Shown here in pieces: positions 9,817 through 20,504 of a stretch of 64,000 nucleotides of DNA. Positions within the stretch are counted from its first letter, which is position 1; each line of letters opens with the position of its first letter. A model generated the notes under the pieces. That model was not told where the DNA came from. It ran no database searches and saw only the letters and a program-made list of their open reading frames with translations. The stretch comes from Spirogloea muscicola (lineage: Eukaryota; Streptophyta; Zygnematophyceae; Spirogloeales; Spirogloeaceae). A program made the position numbers and the translations under genes. Location: positions 558,615-622,614 of the forward strand of contig WELB01000070.1 of the NCBI GenBank assembly GCA_009602725.1. Reading direction: 5' to 3'.

Positions 9817-12800
9817 TCACTGCAGGTAAGCCACTGTGCACCCGGGATTCATGATGCCCTCTTGCTCGAACTTGGCCACATTACGGTGGCCCTTAAGCCG
9901 GCTAAGCACAGCCTGCTTGACGGCCCCAGTCCCCAGGCCATGGATAATGAATAAAACAGAGCCCCGGCGGCTGGTCGCCAATGCGAGGTCGAGGTCCATC
10001 AGGGCGTCTTCGACCCGCTTTCCCCTCAGGTCAAGCGTATTCCTACTGGTCTGCACTGCTGCGTCAAATTTGAGCCCACCACTATCTCCAGCTCTTTGGA
10101 GAGTTAACTTGCTCGCATCTTCCTCCTGGAAAGAGCAGATGCAATGGATGCAGTGAAGAGCTTTGGTCAGGAAAGACGTTCATCGACAGACTGATACAGA
10201 TCGACGCAAGCACCTGTTGCTTGCCTATCAATAACTTTACAACCAGCGGCGTGTCGTGCAAGATCCCATTGATGTTTCATTTGTGTTGATCTGACAAGGA
10301 CGGTGACGTGCAAGCCCTGAGGACATTCTCCGATTACATCCTCTAGTAGGTGAGGACCTACTTTTCTTTGTTCTTCTGATGCATCAGCGGTAACGGGCTT
10401 GGCCATCCCTAAGACAGTGTCTCGCAATCTTCTATATACATCAGCAGCTTCCAGAGTCAGGTAATGCCCCAGGAGCAACATAGCATCATCACAGTTGACC
10501 TTGCAATCCTGGAGTGGACAAAGGTGGACCTTACATTTGCAGGCATCCCCTGTCAAGGCTTCAGCTCAATGAGATTGGGACGAGGCTTCGTAATTCCAAA
10601 CCCAGTGAGCTGAAGCCTTGACATGGGAATCCAGCAAATTGTAAGGTCCACTTTTGTCAACTCCGCATCCAGGGTTGCAAGGTCAATCATGACGATGCTA
10701 TGCTACTGCTGGGGCGTTACCTGACTCAGGAAGCCGCTGATGTAAAAGATTGCGGGACACTGTCTTGGAGATGACCACGCCGTTTCCGGCTGATGCATCA
10801 GAAGAACATCAAGAACTTAGGTCCTCGTTTACTAGAGGATCCAGTCAAAAAATGTTCTCAAGGCTTGCACGTCAAATTATATACAGCACAGCTATGTATA
10901 TTCAGGTGATAATGAGGTTCTGCCAGTACTACAATCTGCCCCATTGACGTAGTATGGCAAACGACGCCCTGTGGCAAGACAGGAGTCTAATAGCGCTTCC
11001 TTGGTGCAGCTCCTCCCCTTGCATGCTAGTCATTATAAGACGTCAGTCTGTCTCACCTCCTCTGCTGTCCATGACCTCCACTGCCCTTTGCCCGAGGAAA
11101 GCTCTGACTCATCTTCCACAGGCAAAATTCCGTCCAGTCTGACTTTCATTCGCAGCATGCCCAGCTCCACAGTCAGCTCCTCAGAGTCTCCCTCATACGC
11201 GCCTCCCTCAGAGCCCTCCACGACCGTCACCGCAGCGCTGCCGAGCCTCCGGACCAGCACCCTCTGGCCAACTCTTGGCCTCCATGTCGTTATGCCACCT
11301 GGCAGCTGCCTGTCTGTGCTGTTGTCGAGGCAGTCATCGGCCAGCAAGCTGGACAGGCGAGCTCGGTCTACGTCATGCTCGGCCGCAATGCCGGCAATGG
11401 CCGCCAAAGTGGCTTTAACGTTCCCATGTTCCGTGCTTCGGAAGTCATCTAGGATGGCATTCATCCTCGCACGGGCCATCTCCACGTCCAGCATTACCGA
11501 CTGCCGCAATTGTTGTCGAAGTTTCGACTCCCGGTGGGCCAAGCCTTGGCTCTCCTCCTCTAGCTGGGGCTCACGTGCAATGGAGAAGATAAAGGTCAGA
11601 GCAGAGCCGTGGCAGACCTTCGAGCTATGTCGTCCTCGTATGACATGTATAAGCTAAGACATGGTGTCGCATGCAAGGCACAAGTGCCCACAAATTAAAA
11701 CCTCACCAAGGTGTGCATCTTCTCCACCTCCGACAAAACAGCAGCTGCAGCTTCGGCCTTGAGTTCCTGATCCTTGTGCTGCTGGAGCAGCGCAGCGATG
11801 AGCTCGCTCGCCCTCAGGCCCGAGTTTGCCGGCTTGAGCTTGCCCATCAGGACCTTGCCTCGGGCCAAGATGGCGGGGTCCAACCCAAGAATCTCAGAGA
11901 TGGCAAAGGCGTTACTCTGACCAGATTGGCCCCACAGCAATCTGTAAGTTGGCCGCAGCGTTGTCAGGTCAAACTCCACACCAGCATTCTGGAAGCGAGT
12001 ATCATGATCCTGCAGCCAACATAGCGCTCAGATCAGCTCCATCATGCTTGCCCAGTTTGTAGGGAGTAGCGCAGATGCTAGAACATACTGAGCAAAGCAT
12101 GAAAGGTGATACCCTAGGCTCTACTAAGCTGGCATCTCTGCTCTGCATATAAGTGACAAGCTTGCAGCTTGCTCCTGACCTTAAGAAACTTAAGATCAGC
12201 AAAGTGTGTTGTGGCCACAGAAAGTCCTCCTCCATCAGCCAGGTGGTGTAGGACAGCGGTGGCCAAGGCAGTGCCCTCAGAGGGATCCGTGCCACTCCCA
12301 ACCTCGTCAAGGAGAACCAGCGGACAACGTCCTGCTGCCGAGAGTATGCGACAGAGCCGCTTCACGTGCCCACTAAAGGTAGACAGGCTCTGCTCCAGCG
12401 ACTGTCTTGGAGCAGAAAACGATGCATAGTTGCAGTTTGAGCAGACTATAGGCATAATCAATCATTACTTGCTGGATGGACTAAGGCAGAACATAATGAT
12501 ATTCCGCTTGCCTGATGTCATGTAAGAGGCCAAGTGAAAGACTGCGCTACTTCAAGCACAGGCAAACACTGTGCGGCTGGGATGTTGGGTGTTGAACAAC
12601 CTGCTCATCACCGATGTCGGCGAAGATGTTGTCATGCCACATGAGCCGGCACGGTGATGCCGCATAGACAGGGAGGAAGAGTCCCGCCTTGGCCATGAGT
12701 GCGCACACGCCCAGCGTCTTCAAGGCTGCGGTCTTCCCTCCCGTGTTGGGCCCAGTTATGGTCACTACCCGTGTCCTCCTCTCCACAAGCAAGTCGATGG

Positions 12801-14944
12801 GGACCGATGCCACCATGCCAGGCACGTCTTTGCGGTTGTCTTCCTCTCCATCTACCTCCTGACTGCTCGGCGGCGCACTCTGTGGGGCGGCGAGCAGCGC
12901 AGTGAGGGATGCCCGGCCTCGCCCGACGCTCTCTGCCCTGACGCTGCTTGAGGAGGGAGGCCGGAGCGTCTGTGCCAGCAGGAGGGGGTGCACGACCTGC
13001 CGGAGCTCCACGACCAGCGCTCCGCCATCGGCGGGCCTGCTGGACGTGCTGGCTGGCCCACTGCGCTCACACCCCTGCTCGTCACCAATTTCGCGAGCGA
13101 ATTGTGGCCGCGCCCCTCCGAGCCACTGTGCGTGCTTGGCGCGAGCGCAGGCCAGGTCGAGCACCGTCACGCGCTGGAGGAGGTCCGAAATAGCATCTGC
13201 AAACACCGCAGCTGATTGCATCAATATATGGAACTAAACCTGACTTGACCCATTAAGAATAGCATGATTTGTCCGCAGGCTGGCTGCTGAGGTTATAAGA
13301 CGTCTGCAAGCCGTAAGGTGCATACAGGCGCTCGCCTGATGACTTTGCAACCATGTTGGAAAGCGCTGCCAAGACGGCCTCCTCCTCCGCCTCCATGGCG
13401 GAGGCGAGCTCCTTCTCCAGGTTGTTCAGCCCCACAGCGGCCCTGGGCTCCACGAAGTGCGTGGTCCCCGTCTTGCTCACACCAAGTGTGACGCCCCCCG
13501 GCAGGAGCTGGGCCTTGTGCGAACCACGTATTCCAATGCATGAACGCGCTCGCCGCCGCGTCACAAGCGCCGTGTCCATGCCGCCGGCTGCGGCTACTCT
13601 GACTGCCTCCTCCTGGAAACAGAGGCAAGCCACATTGTGGACCCTGATCGTTCTCTTGCTCATTCCTACCACTTCATCATCAACACAATCGATCGTTTTC
13701 CTCCAATATTGCAACATTAAGTGAAGCTGCAAAATTGAGGATTAGTGCTTGGCAGAGTTGCCACTCAGATGGGCTTGCTGATGGTGTTTCTATTGCAAGT
13801 GACTGAGGTCTGCCAATTGTAGACGCAAAGCCCCGTGGAGGGCGACATGCAATGGATTATTCCACTTGAGGAGCACCTTGAGAAAAGCCTCAAGTGCTCG
13901 CAGGTTCTCCGTGCGGCGGTGGCGCACGTCCGCCAGGGCCTTGCTGGCGCAGTCCAGCATGCTGGCCTGCGCCAGGTCTAAGCAGCGAGCCACAGCTCCT
14001 TGCAGGCCCGGCAGGAGGTCGGCACCAGCCATTACCTCCCTCAGAGGCTGCACAGCGGGGGCTGCGCCGTTCTCGCAGCCGTCACCAGCAACTGCGAGCG
14101 CCGTGTGCAGCGCTGTGATGCGTTGCAGCGTCGTGCCGACGAGGCAGAGCTCCTCCAACCGGCAGACGGCGCCGTCCCGAGCGGCCCGCAGGACGCCCGA
14201 GAGGTCCACAAGGCCGCCAAAGTCCAGCTCGACGACCATGGCAGCGGGGACCTGCGCCAGCAACTCCTCGCTCTCCTCCCTGCTGGCGCCCAGCGGCAGC
14301 CGCGCCTCGGCGGCCAAGCGCTCGCCCATGGGCGTGGAGGCGAACGCCGCCACCTGCCGGCAGACCGCCGGCCACTCCAGCAGCCGCAGCGCCTCCTCCT
14401 GCACGACGACCACGTCCGCCAGACGATGCTCCCCACCTTCCTCCTCCTCCTCCTCCTTCTCGTCCTTGTCCTCCAGCTCCTGGTCGTCAGCCTCGCCCAG
14501 ACCCTCGTCCTCATCACCAGCATCGCCCATGTCGCCGCCGCCAGCCGCACCGAGCTCCATGTGGTCCGACCCGTCGCCAGCAACTCGCAAGCCCGCAGCC
14601 TCGGCTCCGCCGTCGGCGTCGCTTCCATGGCGACTCGGCTCCAGCACAATCGTGCGTCCTCCAGCAATCTGATCGCCCGAGGCTCCGAGCGCCGCAGCAG
14701 CAAGTGTCACTGGGGCTGCTCGGGCCCTGCCGTCCACGCCGGTCCTCCATGACAGATCAACAAGCCCGGCGGCCGGCCCTGCTGCCCGGAGCTTGGCGGC
14801 GCCACGCCCGGGAGGCCTCACGAGCGGCGCCACTTCGAGCACGCACAGGGAAATGGCCGCCTTCCCTGGCGGCGGTAGACGGCCATGCCGGGCCAAAGGC
14901 AGGGGCGCCCGTGCGGCGGGCAGCGGCACGCACGGCGGCGGCAT
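9817..14944 (-). CDS. MUTS2: MutS2 homologue with KOW-like region and Smr domain, probably plastid-targeted
   Basis: MutS2 proteins are MutS-family ATPases without mismatch-recognition domains. Bacterial members act in recombination control and ribosome rescue, and plant copies are usually organellar. Seven exons close in frame at 3,297 nt (1,098 aa): 14944-13877, 13612-13336, 13211-12601, 12401-12180, 12009-11707, 11563-11057, 10125-9817. Visible parts are a core/clamp block ([29 protein letters not shown]), Walker [15 protein letters not shown] (about residue 602), [17 protein letters not shown] across an exon junction, Walker [17 protein letters not shown] (about 680), and the C-terminal Smr domain with [12 protein letters not shown] and [14 protein letters not shown], ending [10 protein letters not shown]. 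The protein is longer than bacterial MutS2 (about 780 aa) because of an N-terminal extension rich in Pro/Ala/Arg and then Glu/Asp. Intron 2 appears to use a GC donor (CAG|GCGAGC). The start at 14944 is the first in-frame ATG after an upstream stop; an ATG at 15112 opens only a short upstream ORF. Confidence 0.95.
10293..10875. repeat. Foldback (inverted repeat) in the last MutS2 intron
   Basis: The arms are about 10,293-10,568 and 10,606-10,875, separated by a loop of roughly 37 nt. The tips match perfectly over 16-17 bases (tgagctgaagccttgac). I judge the arms about 80% identical over some 270 bp, from eye alignment. In the MutS2 transcript this intron would form a long imperfect hairpin. 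An open frame of 129 codons runs through the left arm on the MutS2 sense strand (10,556-10,167); I do not recognise its product. Confidence 0.75.
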
Positions 14945-16112
14945 CGCCGGGACCTGCGCCCGGCGAGGCGTGCCTCGAGCAGGCCGCAGACGCTCGGGGC
15001 CTCGCTCGGCCTCACCGCTGCCAGACTCCACAAAGTGACGGCGGCGCCTTATCCCCGGCTCTCAAGCCGCAGCCGCCGCCGCCTCCGCAATCAGAGCCGC
15101 CGCCGCCGCCATGGATTGCGCCTCGCCGTGCGAGGCGCCCGCGACTGGTGGCGACCGCGGCCGGGAGGCCTTGCGAGTGTACCCCCGAGGCAGGAGCAGC
15201 GGTTTAGCCGAGGAAGGGTGTACGAGCTCTGACCGTCAGCTGACGAGCTGACGGTGCTCGCATATCGTCAGCGTCACCACGCTCGCAGCGATGATGTGCG
15301 CAGTCGCCGCCGCTGGAGGCCACGGATTGCGGCCGTTTAGCTCCAGACCTGCCCGTCGTTCAATGATATCTTTACCTCCGGCATAAGCATGCTAAGAGTC
15401 CCAAGGCCGCGGGCTTGTCCCCCCTCCGCACAAAGCCTTGCCTACAATCGCCGATCAGCTTGGCTCTCCAGCGCCGCTGTTCTTGCGCAGCCGCTGAAGA
15501 GCTGCGCAGCAGGCGCCGAGCTGGCGCGGAGCACCACTGGATCGAGTTCCGGCTGGCTGTGTTTCCGTGCTCGCTCGGTCATTGAGTCTGGCATTCCTGC
15601 ATCCAGCTCTCTGCCTTCGCCTGGTGCTCCTGAATGTGCAAACATAAAGAGCGGCCGTGCTATTATCCTCTGTTGCGGCTGCATCCTCGTGCCAACGGTT
15701 TGTCGCTTCACGGCGACTTACAGGCCAGCAGTGATGGCTGGTCTCTTCTAATAAACGTTTTCCAATACAAGAATGGTGTGCTTGCACGAAGAATCAACAG
15801 GAACATGCGCTGGCATTGGCACCAATGAATCTATTACAGCTAGAAGTGGTAAGTAGGAATCTCTTTATTGGCCTGCCTGTTCATAGTCACGTACGAGGCG
15901 ACAGAGAGCAGATTAGCAGCTGCAGCGAGACTTGAAGAAGCAGTGTGCTCCATGGCTGTGAAGCATGGGTCCGCCTGCTGCGAGGGTGGAGACTACCAGG
16001 ATCTGCCGTCGGGCTGCGCCAACTCCGTGCTCTGGAGCTCAAGCTGGACCACTGATAGTCGTGACTGCAGGGTGGCAACTGTCGAGGAGGACCGGCAAAT
16101 GCAGGTATCTGA
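14945..16112. other. MutS2 upstream region and intergenic DNA
   Basis: A GC-rich stretch with CGG/GCC triplet runs lies at 15,000-15,200, upstream of MutS2. It contains a possible upstream ORF (ATG at 15,112 on the minus strand, about 15 codons). A short palindrome, GACCGTCAGCTGACGAGCTGACGGTGC, sits near 15,230. Beyond about 15,300 I see no supported gene. Confidence 0.4.
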
Positions 16113-17278
16113 TCAAGCATGCGGCAGCCGCTTGCGTGGCTTGGACTTCTGGACCACACCTTCGCGCTGGCGGTAATTTGCCAGCCAGTTCTCCACCTGG
16201 CATGGGATGGCACTGGGTTTGACAGCGCTAGCAACAATAGACGAGCCACAACTTACATTTGAGCACAATGTCGGGCAGTGACAGGTCAGTGCATTTGGAG
16301 AAGTCTTCAGCAGCAGTGACATGCACAGTTGCCATGCATGCATCAGCAGCAGCAGGGGTGGTGTAATTTGACATGCCGTTGCTGCTATTGAGCAGAGCCC
16401 TGGGGCACGTGCAGCGACTTGCTAAGGCAAGTGTACACTCGAGGCGTATACCGGACTAGCAATTGACAATTGACAGCACCTCGTAAATTACGCTGGGCTT
16501 CTGTGACGCTGCTTACCTGAATGGGGCGCAGACCGGATTCACGACTGAGTGCCAGTTTTTCCTCACGGCTTGGGTACACGGTCCCGCTTTCTTCCAGCCA
16601 CTGGCGCAGTACCTCCACAGCGTCCTGCGGCAGAGCTCGGGCCTTCTTTCGCCTTCTGCGCCAGCCTGCAGCTGGCTTTGCAATGGTGCGCACTAGAGAG
16701 GAGTCTGACAGGCCCGGCCTTCGGCTATAAGGTACCATGCTCTCAGCCACAGGCTCGTCTAGAGCTATCGACATTGTGGCATCCTCAATCTGCTCGATGC
16801 TAGATCCGTGCCGCTGCTCCTCATCGTCTTTGCATGCTCCGTCGCTTATGGTGATGAAAGATGGCGCGGCGCTAGAGGAGTGCTGGTCGGCCTGCAAGCC
16901 GCGCGCTTGCGCCATGGTGCTGATGAGGTACTTCTCCGGCGGGCTATTGATGAGGCCGTAGTCCGGCTGCAGCAGCGTCTCCCAGCTGCTGTTGTCGCAC
17001 AGCTCGTCAGCGGTGATGGTACAGGACATGGAGACGGCGGCTCTGCAGCCACGGGCGGTGGCGCCGCACCCGCAGTCCGAGAGGTCCTCCAGGTCATCGA
17101 AGGTCTGCAGCAGGTAGCTCGGCAGGTCGTCGGAGTTGAAGGGGGGGGCCTGCGCCTCCCAGCCGGCGCGTGCGCGGCCGGGGCTGGCGGCTGCAGCCGA
17201 CGGTGCGTGCACGACGACGACGCCGTCGCCGGGCCCGCCCTGCCGGCCGCTGCGGAGCTGCCGCGCGCAGCCGTTCAT
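16113..17278 (-). CDS. Homeodomain transcription factor, TALE-like
   Basis: Two exons (17278-16517 and 16196-16113, GT-AG intron) close in frame for 281 aa. The C-terminus is a homeodomain at about residues 207-268: basic arm RRRRKKARALP, helix 1-2 AVEVLRQWLEESGTVYPSREEKLALSRESGL and recognition helix QVENWLANYRQR with the invariant W, N and R. The YPS...EK spacing is TALE-like (KNOX/BELL), but one residue shorter than usual TALE proteins as I count it. No KNOX, ELK or BELL domain is visible upstream. That part has an acidic stretch (DDLPSYLLQTFDDLEDL) and Ala/Arg/Gly-rich low complexity. The start is the ATG giving MNGCARQL; the frame is open further upstream, but only into repeat-derived sequence and a base called N at 17,442. 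The role as a nuclear DNA-binding regulator is inferred from the domain. Confidence 0.8.
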
Positions 17279-17689
17279 GGCGCGACTGGCGGCGGCCTTG
17301 GCAGCGCGGCGGCGGCGGCGGCGGCGGCGGGTGGCAGGGGACGAGCGCGGAGCAGGACACGCGGTTCTCCAACAAGCAGGCCAAGCTGATCCGCACCATG
17401 AAGTTCCCGCCGGAGCTGGAGGAAGTGGTGCGGCGCTCCTTNCCGGCCCGCCACGTGGCGGCTTCAATCTCGAGGCCGCCGGGCTGCTCGCAGCGGGCAA
17501 CACGTGGCGTCGGCAGAGCCCCCCCCCCCCTGTTCCCACCTGCCTCAGCGACGAGGGGCCAAGGAGAGGATGTACTGTGCAGACCACCCATGGCGACAAG
17601 CTTGTCGCGCTCGCGGTCGACGTCACGGGGCTCCTGAGGTTAGGGAACGTCAAGAACGCCACGATCAGCAGACGACGCAAGAACAGCAG

Positions 17690-18510
17690 AGCGAGCAGCC
17701 CGGCTTCAATGCCGTCGGGTCGCTTGCTCAAATTTACGGGAACGCCCTGCAATACCACATCCAGCCGTTCTTAGCAATCGCCGTCCACTTGCGTGCAGGT
17801 TGGTTGCTGCCTCCCGGTTCCGTCAGGGCGACGCCTTTTCTCCGCGATGCCCTGGCGGGCTTGATGGGCGACGCCGGCTACTGTGCGGTCGTGGAAGTCA
17901 ATTTTCTCATGCCTATCACCAGGGACGTCATCATCGCCGCACACTTGACATTGTGGGCGTGCAACCTGGTGGAGGGCCACGGGCCCTGGTCGACGTTGTT
18001 GTTACGGAGGCATATAAAGGTCCAGCATCGACTCAGATCGCTGGGCACGCAGCGGGCGGTGCAGAACAAAGAAAATTGCGGCACTACTCCGATTACCCCC
18101 AATGCGATCAGCTCCTGCCAGCGGCAATCGACATCTTTGGCTGTCTGGGTCCTCGTTTCCACACCCTCCTTCTAACAATTGCCAATCTAGGCTAGACTCG
18201 ACTTGCAGATTTGTTTCCGGCTGAGATGGGCTTGCCAGCTGCATATCTGTCGCTCTTGCGACGACGAATTTCACCTGTTTGCAGCGTGCTCAGGCTAGTG
18301 CCTTGCACCAGAAAGCTGGGCGAGCTCTAGTTGGTCGCAGAAGGGCTCCGTTTCTGGCATTTAGTATTCATGCATCGGTTAGTGACCTTTATGTTTTGAC
18401 CCGTGGTTACTGAGCGGGTCAATCTGCTGTAAATCATGTAGATCATTAGATGTGCTTAACTTTGTACTTAGCCATTTGGCCTACATTTGTTTCAAACACA
18501 CGGAAGTCTT
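17690..18510 (+). mobile_element. LINE-like retroelement 3' end (family C variant)
   Basis: The copy carries the blocks TLDIVGVQPGGGPRALVDVV, AGHAAGGAEQRKLRHYSDYP, AAIDIFGCLGPRFHTLL and PAEMGLPAAYLSLLRRR, then a tail with 'gagcgggtcaatctgctgt' and 'gtgcttaactttgtacttagccatttggcct'. A hairpin variant (GGGCTGGCCTCTCACAGCC) follows near 18,546. It lies just upstream of the homeodomain gene on the other strand. The copy is degraded and 5' truncated. Confidence 0.6.
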
Positions 18511-19600
18511 TCCTCCGACCCATTAGAAGCTTGTACAGTCTTTTGGGCTGGCCTCTCACAGCCATTGCCGTAATTGAATGAGCAGTTGACATCTTCATAG
18601 ACAAATGCCACCAAGTTTTCACTTTCCCCCTCATCAAGTGGGCGCCCACAGCCGCTCGGCGCTTCATCTTGGACAACCCACTTGCTTCTTGAGCAGGCGC
18701 TCCGCTTGCCCTCGTGGTTGAGCCACTGTCTCCCCTTTGCCAACGACCTTGGAGATGCACAGATTGCCCTTGAAGAGAGGAGTTTATTGTCTCTTGTGCT
18801 GGCCAGTCTTAGCCTGCAGCTTCTGCGGGTGGCCATGCCAGCTACAACCTGTCTAATGGACCGACCTCTTGTCCCTTGCGCACGCAGGCCTGTAAACAGC
18901 CTCTGCCATCAAAGGCTTGGAGCCGCTAGCTTATGTGACGCAAAACCATGCAGGTTCATGGAACAAAGGCCCACTACTCAGCTCACAATTTGCAGTTCTC
19001 AGGCAGCCCTTGTTCCATTCACCATCTTTTCTCCTTGGCCCCTCATCGGCTACAGCATACCTCATTGGACCCCAAACGCCCAAATACCTCGGCCGCATTT
19101 ACTTACTACCTGCCTTCATTGCTGCCCAAATTACACCTCTTGCATGACAAGTCCATCTCGCCAGGCCCCTTGCTTCTACTTTCTTTGCAGTGGCTACTTC
19201 ATCACCTGAGCCTGCTGGCCGTCCTTGGCGAGACAACTCAATACACTCGCTTGCGACTTGCTCCCCATGCTCTACACCCCCACGATTATCGCTGCTGCCT
19301 TCTGAATGAAGGGAGCACACCCGTGTACTTACACATCATTGATTGTAGCTTTATTACTAGTTTCAGATGGCCTGTTTCCTCAGGCAGCCTCATAGGCTGG
19401 GTTGTAAAGAAGCGGGCCAGAAAGTTGAGCAGGCACATGCTTCAGCTTGCGAACTTAGAGACAATACAAGTTACACTGTTGAAAGTGATAGAAATATGAG
19501 GCGCTATGTGACGATCGTACAGGTTACCACAAGCCATGCAGCAAACTTCGTTTTAGCCTGTCGACTCGTTTAGTCGCCGGTAAATGGAGTTCTCCTCTAG
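18511..19600. other. Intergenic, no gene recognised
   Basis: Apart from the hairpin near 18,546 I see only short, unsupported frames on both strands. Confidence 0.35.
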
Positions 19601-19609
19601 AGTTCTCCT

Positions 19610-19990
19610 CCGAACAGAAGAAGTTGAACAAGTACAAGGACCACCCAGCGGGTGATGCCTTTTACCCCCTGGCGATGGACATCCACGGGTGTTACGGGGG
19701 TCGGTGGTCCTCGTTACTGTCGCTGCTGGCCTCTCAAGCTGACCAGCGGCGCCGGGAACGGGGTGCAGCCTTTCCCGGTGGCTCGGTGCCTTTGGGTCTT
19801 GTGTCCTGCTACCGTATGCGCTTGTCTATGTCCCTACAGCGGTCCCAGGCGATTGCTTTGCATCGCCGGGCTGGTCGCGCCCTTGCAGCAGCCTCTGGTT
19901 TGCGCAGCGGGGTTGCTCTTCCTCCCCTCAGCTCATCTGACTTCCTAATGCTGACACGGGGGTATTGAGGGCGCCCTGTCTGCCTAGCCT
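19610..19990 (+). mobile_element. LINE-like retroelement 3' end (family A relative)
   Basis: An open stretch of about 114 codons has the family's terminal blocks: NKYKDHPAGDAFYPLAMDIH, SCYRMRLSMSLQRSQAIALH and RRAGRALAAASG, ending SSDFLMLTRGY. Its 3' tail differs from families A-C, so it may be a fourth lineage. A hairpin-like 'tggccagcccagaaaaagaatgg' occurs downstream at about 20,248. Confidence 0.55.
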
Positions 19991-20504
19991 TTGGCTCCGT
20001 CATGAACACCTGTATGCACCTGGCTGGCAGTTTACAGCCGATTCTTTTATATCAGCAGCTGCTATTCTCTTTTTTAGATGTGCTACACCTTAACCCCTCT
20101 GACCTAGGTCTTCCATATGTGCAGCCCCACTCTTTGCACTACTTTAAGCCTGAACAGTACTTTCAGCCTGCAGTGTACTGGCTCGGCTTGGGCTCCCTTT
20201 CATGTCATGGGCACCGGGCGCCTTACAGTAGAGGGCGATGGCTGTGATTGGCCAGCCCAGAAAAAGAATGGACAGAGTGAATGAAGAGGAGGAACTCTAC
20301 TACAATCCTTGATGGTAAGCATGCATACCGTGATTGGTGAAGCAATTACCAAGGACTAGGAGACTAACTTGCTTGTAGTCCCTGTAAAGCACTCCACAGT
20401 CTCGTGAAGTTCGTGAGTCAAAAGACTGAGATCCAGCCACACAGGATGATTGACGGGACCCAGTTGTCGTATCTCACAAATATGTGCTTACAGGTGCACA
20501 ATGA

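Noticed and set aside
10167-10556. 129-codon frame in the MutS2 intron as an extra MutS2 exon
   Set aside because: Exons 6 and 7 already join in phase and match the family across the junction. The frame lies in the foldback arm and has no family match.
13866-14752. Long plus-strand open frames opposite MutS2 exon 1
   Set aside because: They are antisense shadows of a GC-rich exon. The minus frame is the one that continues through phase-correct exons into the MutS2 core.
16808-17389. Plus-strand frame of 193 codons opposite the homeodomain gene
   Set aside because: It is Gly/Ala-rich low complexity and antisense to a supported exon, with no domain or splice context.
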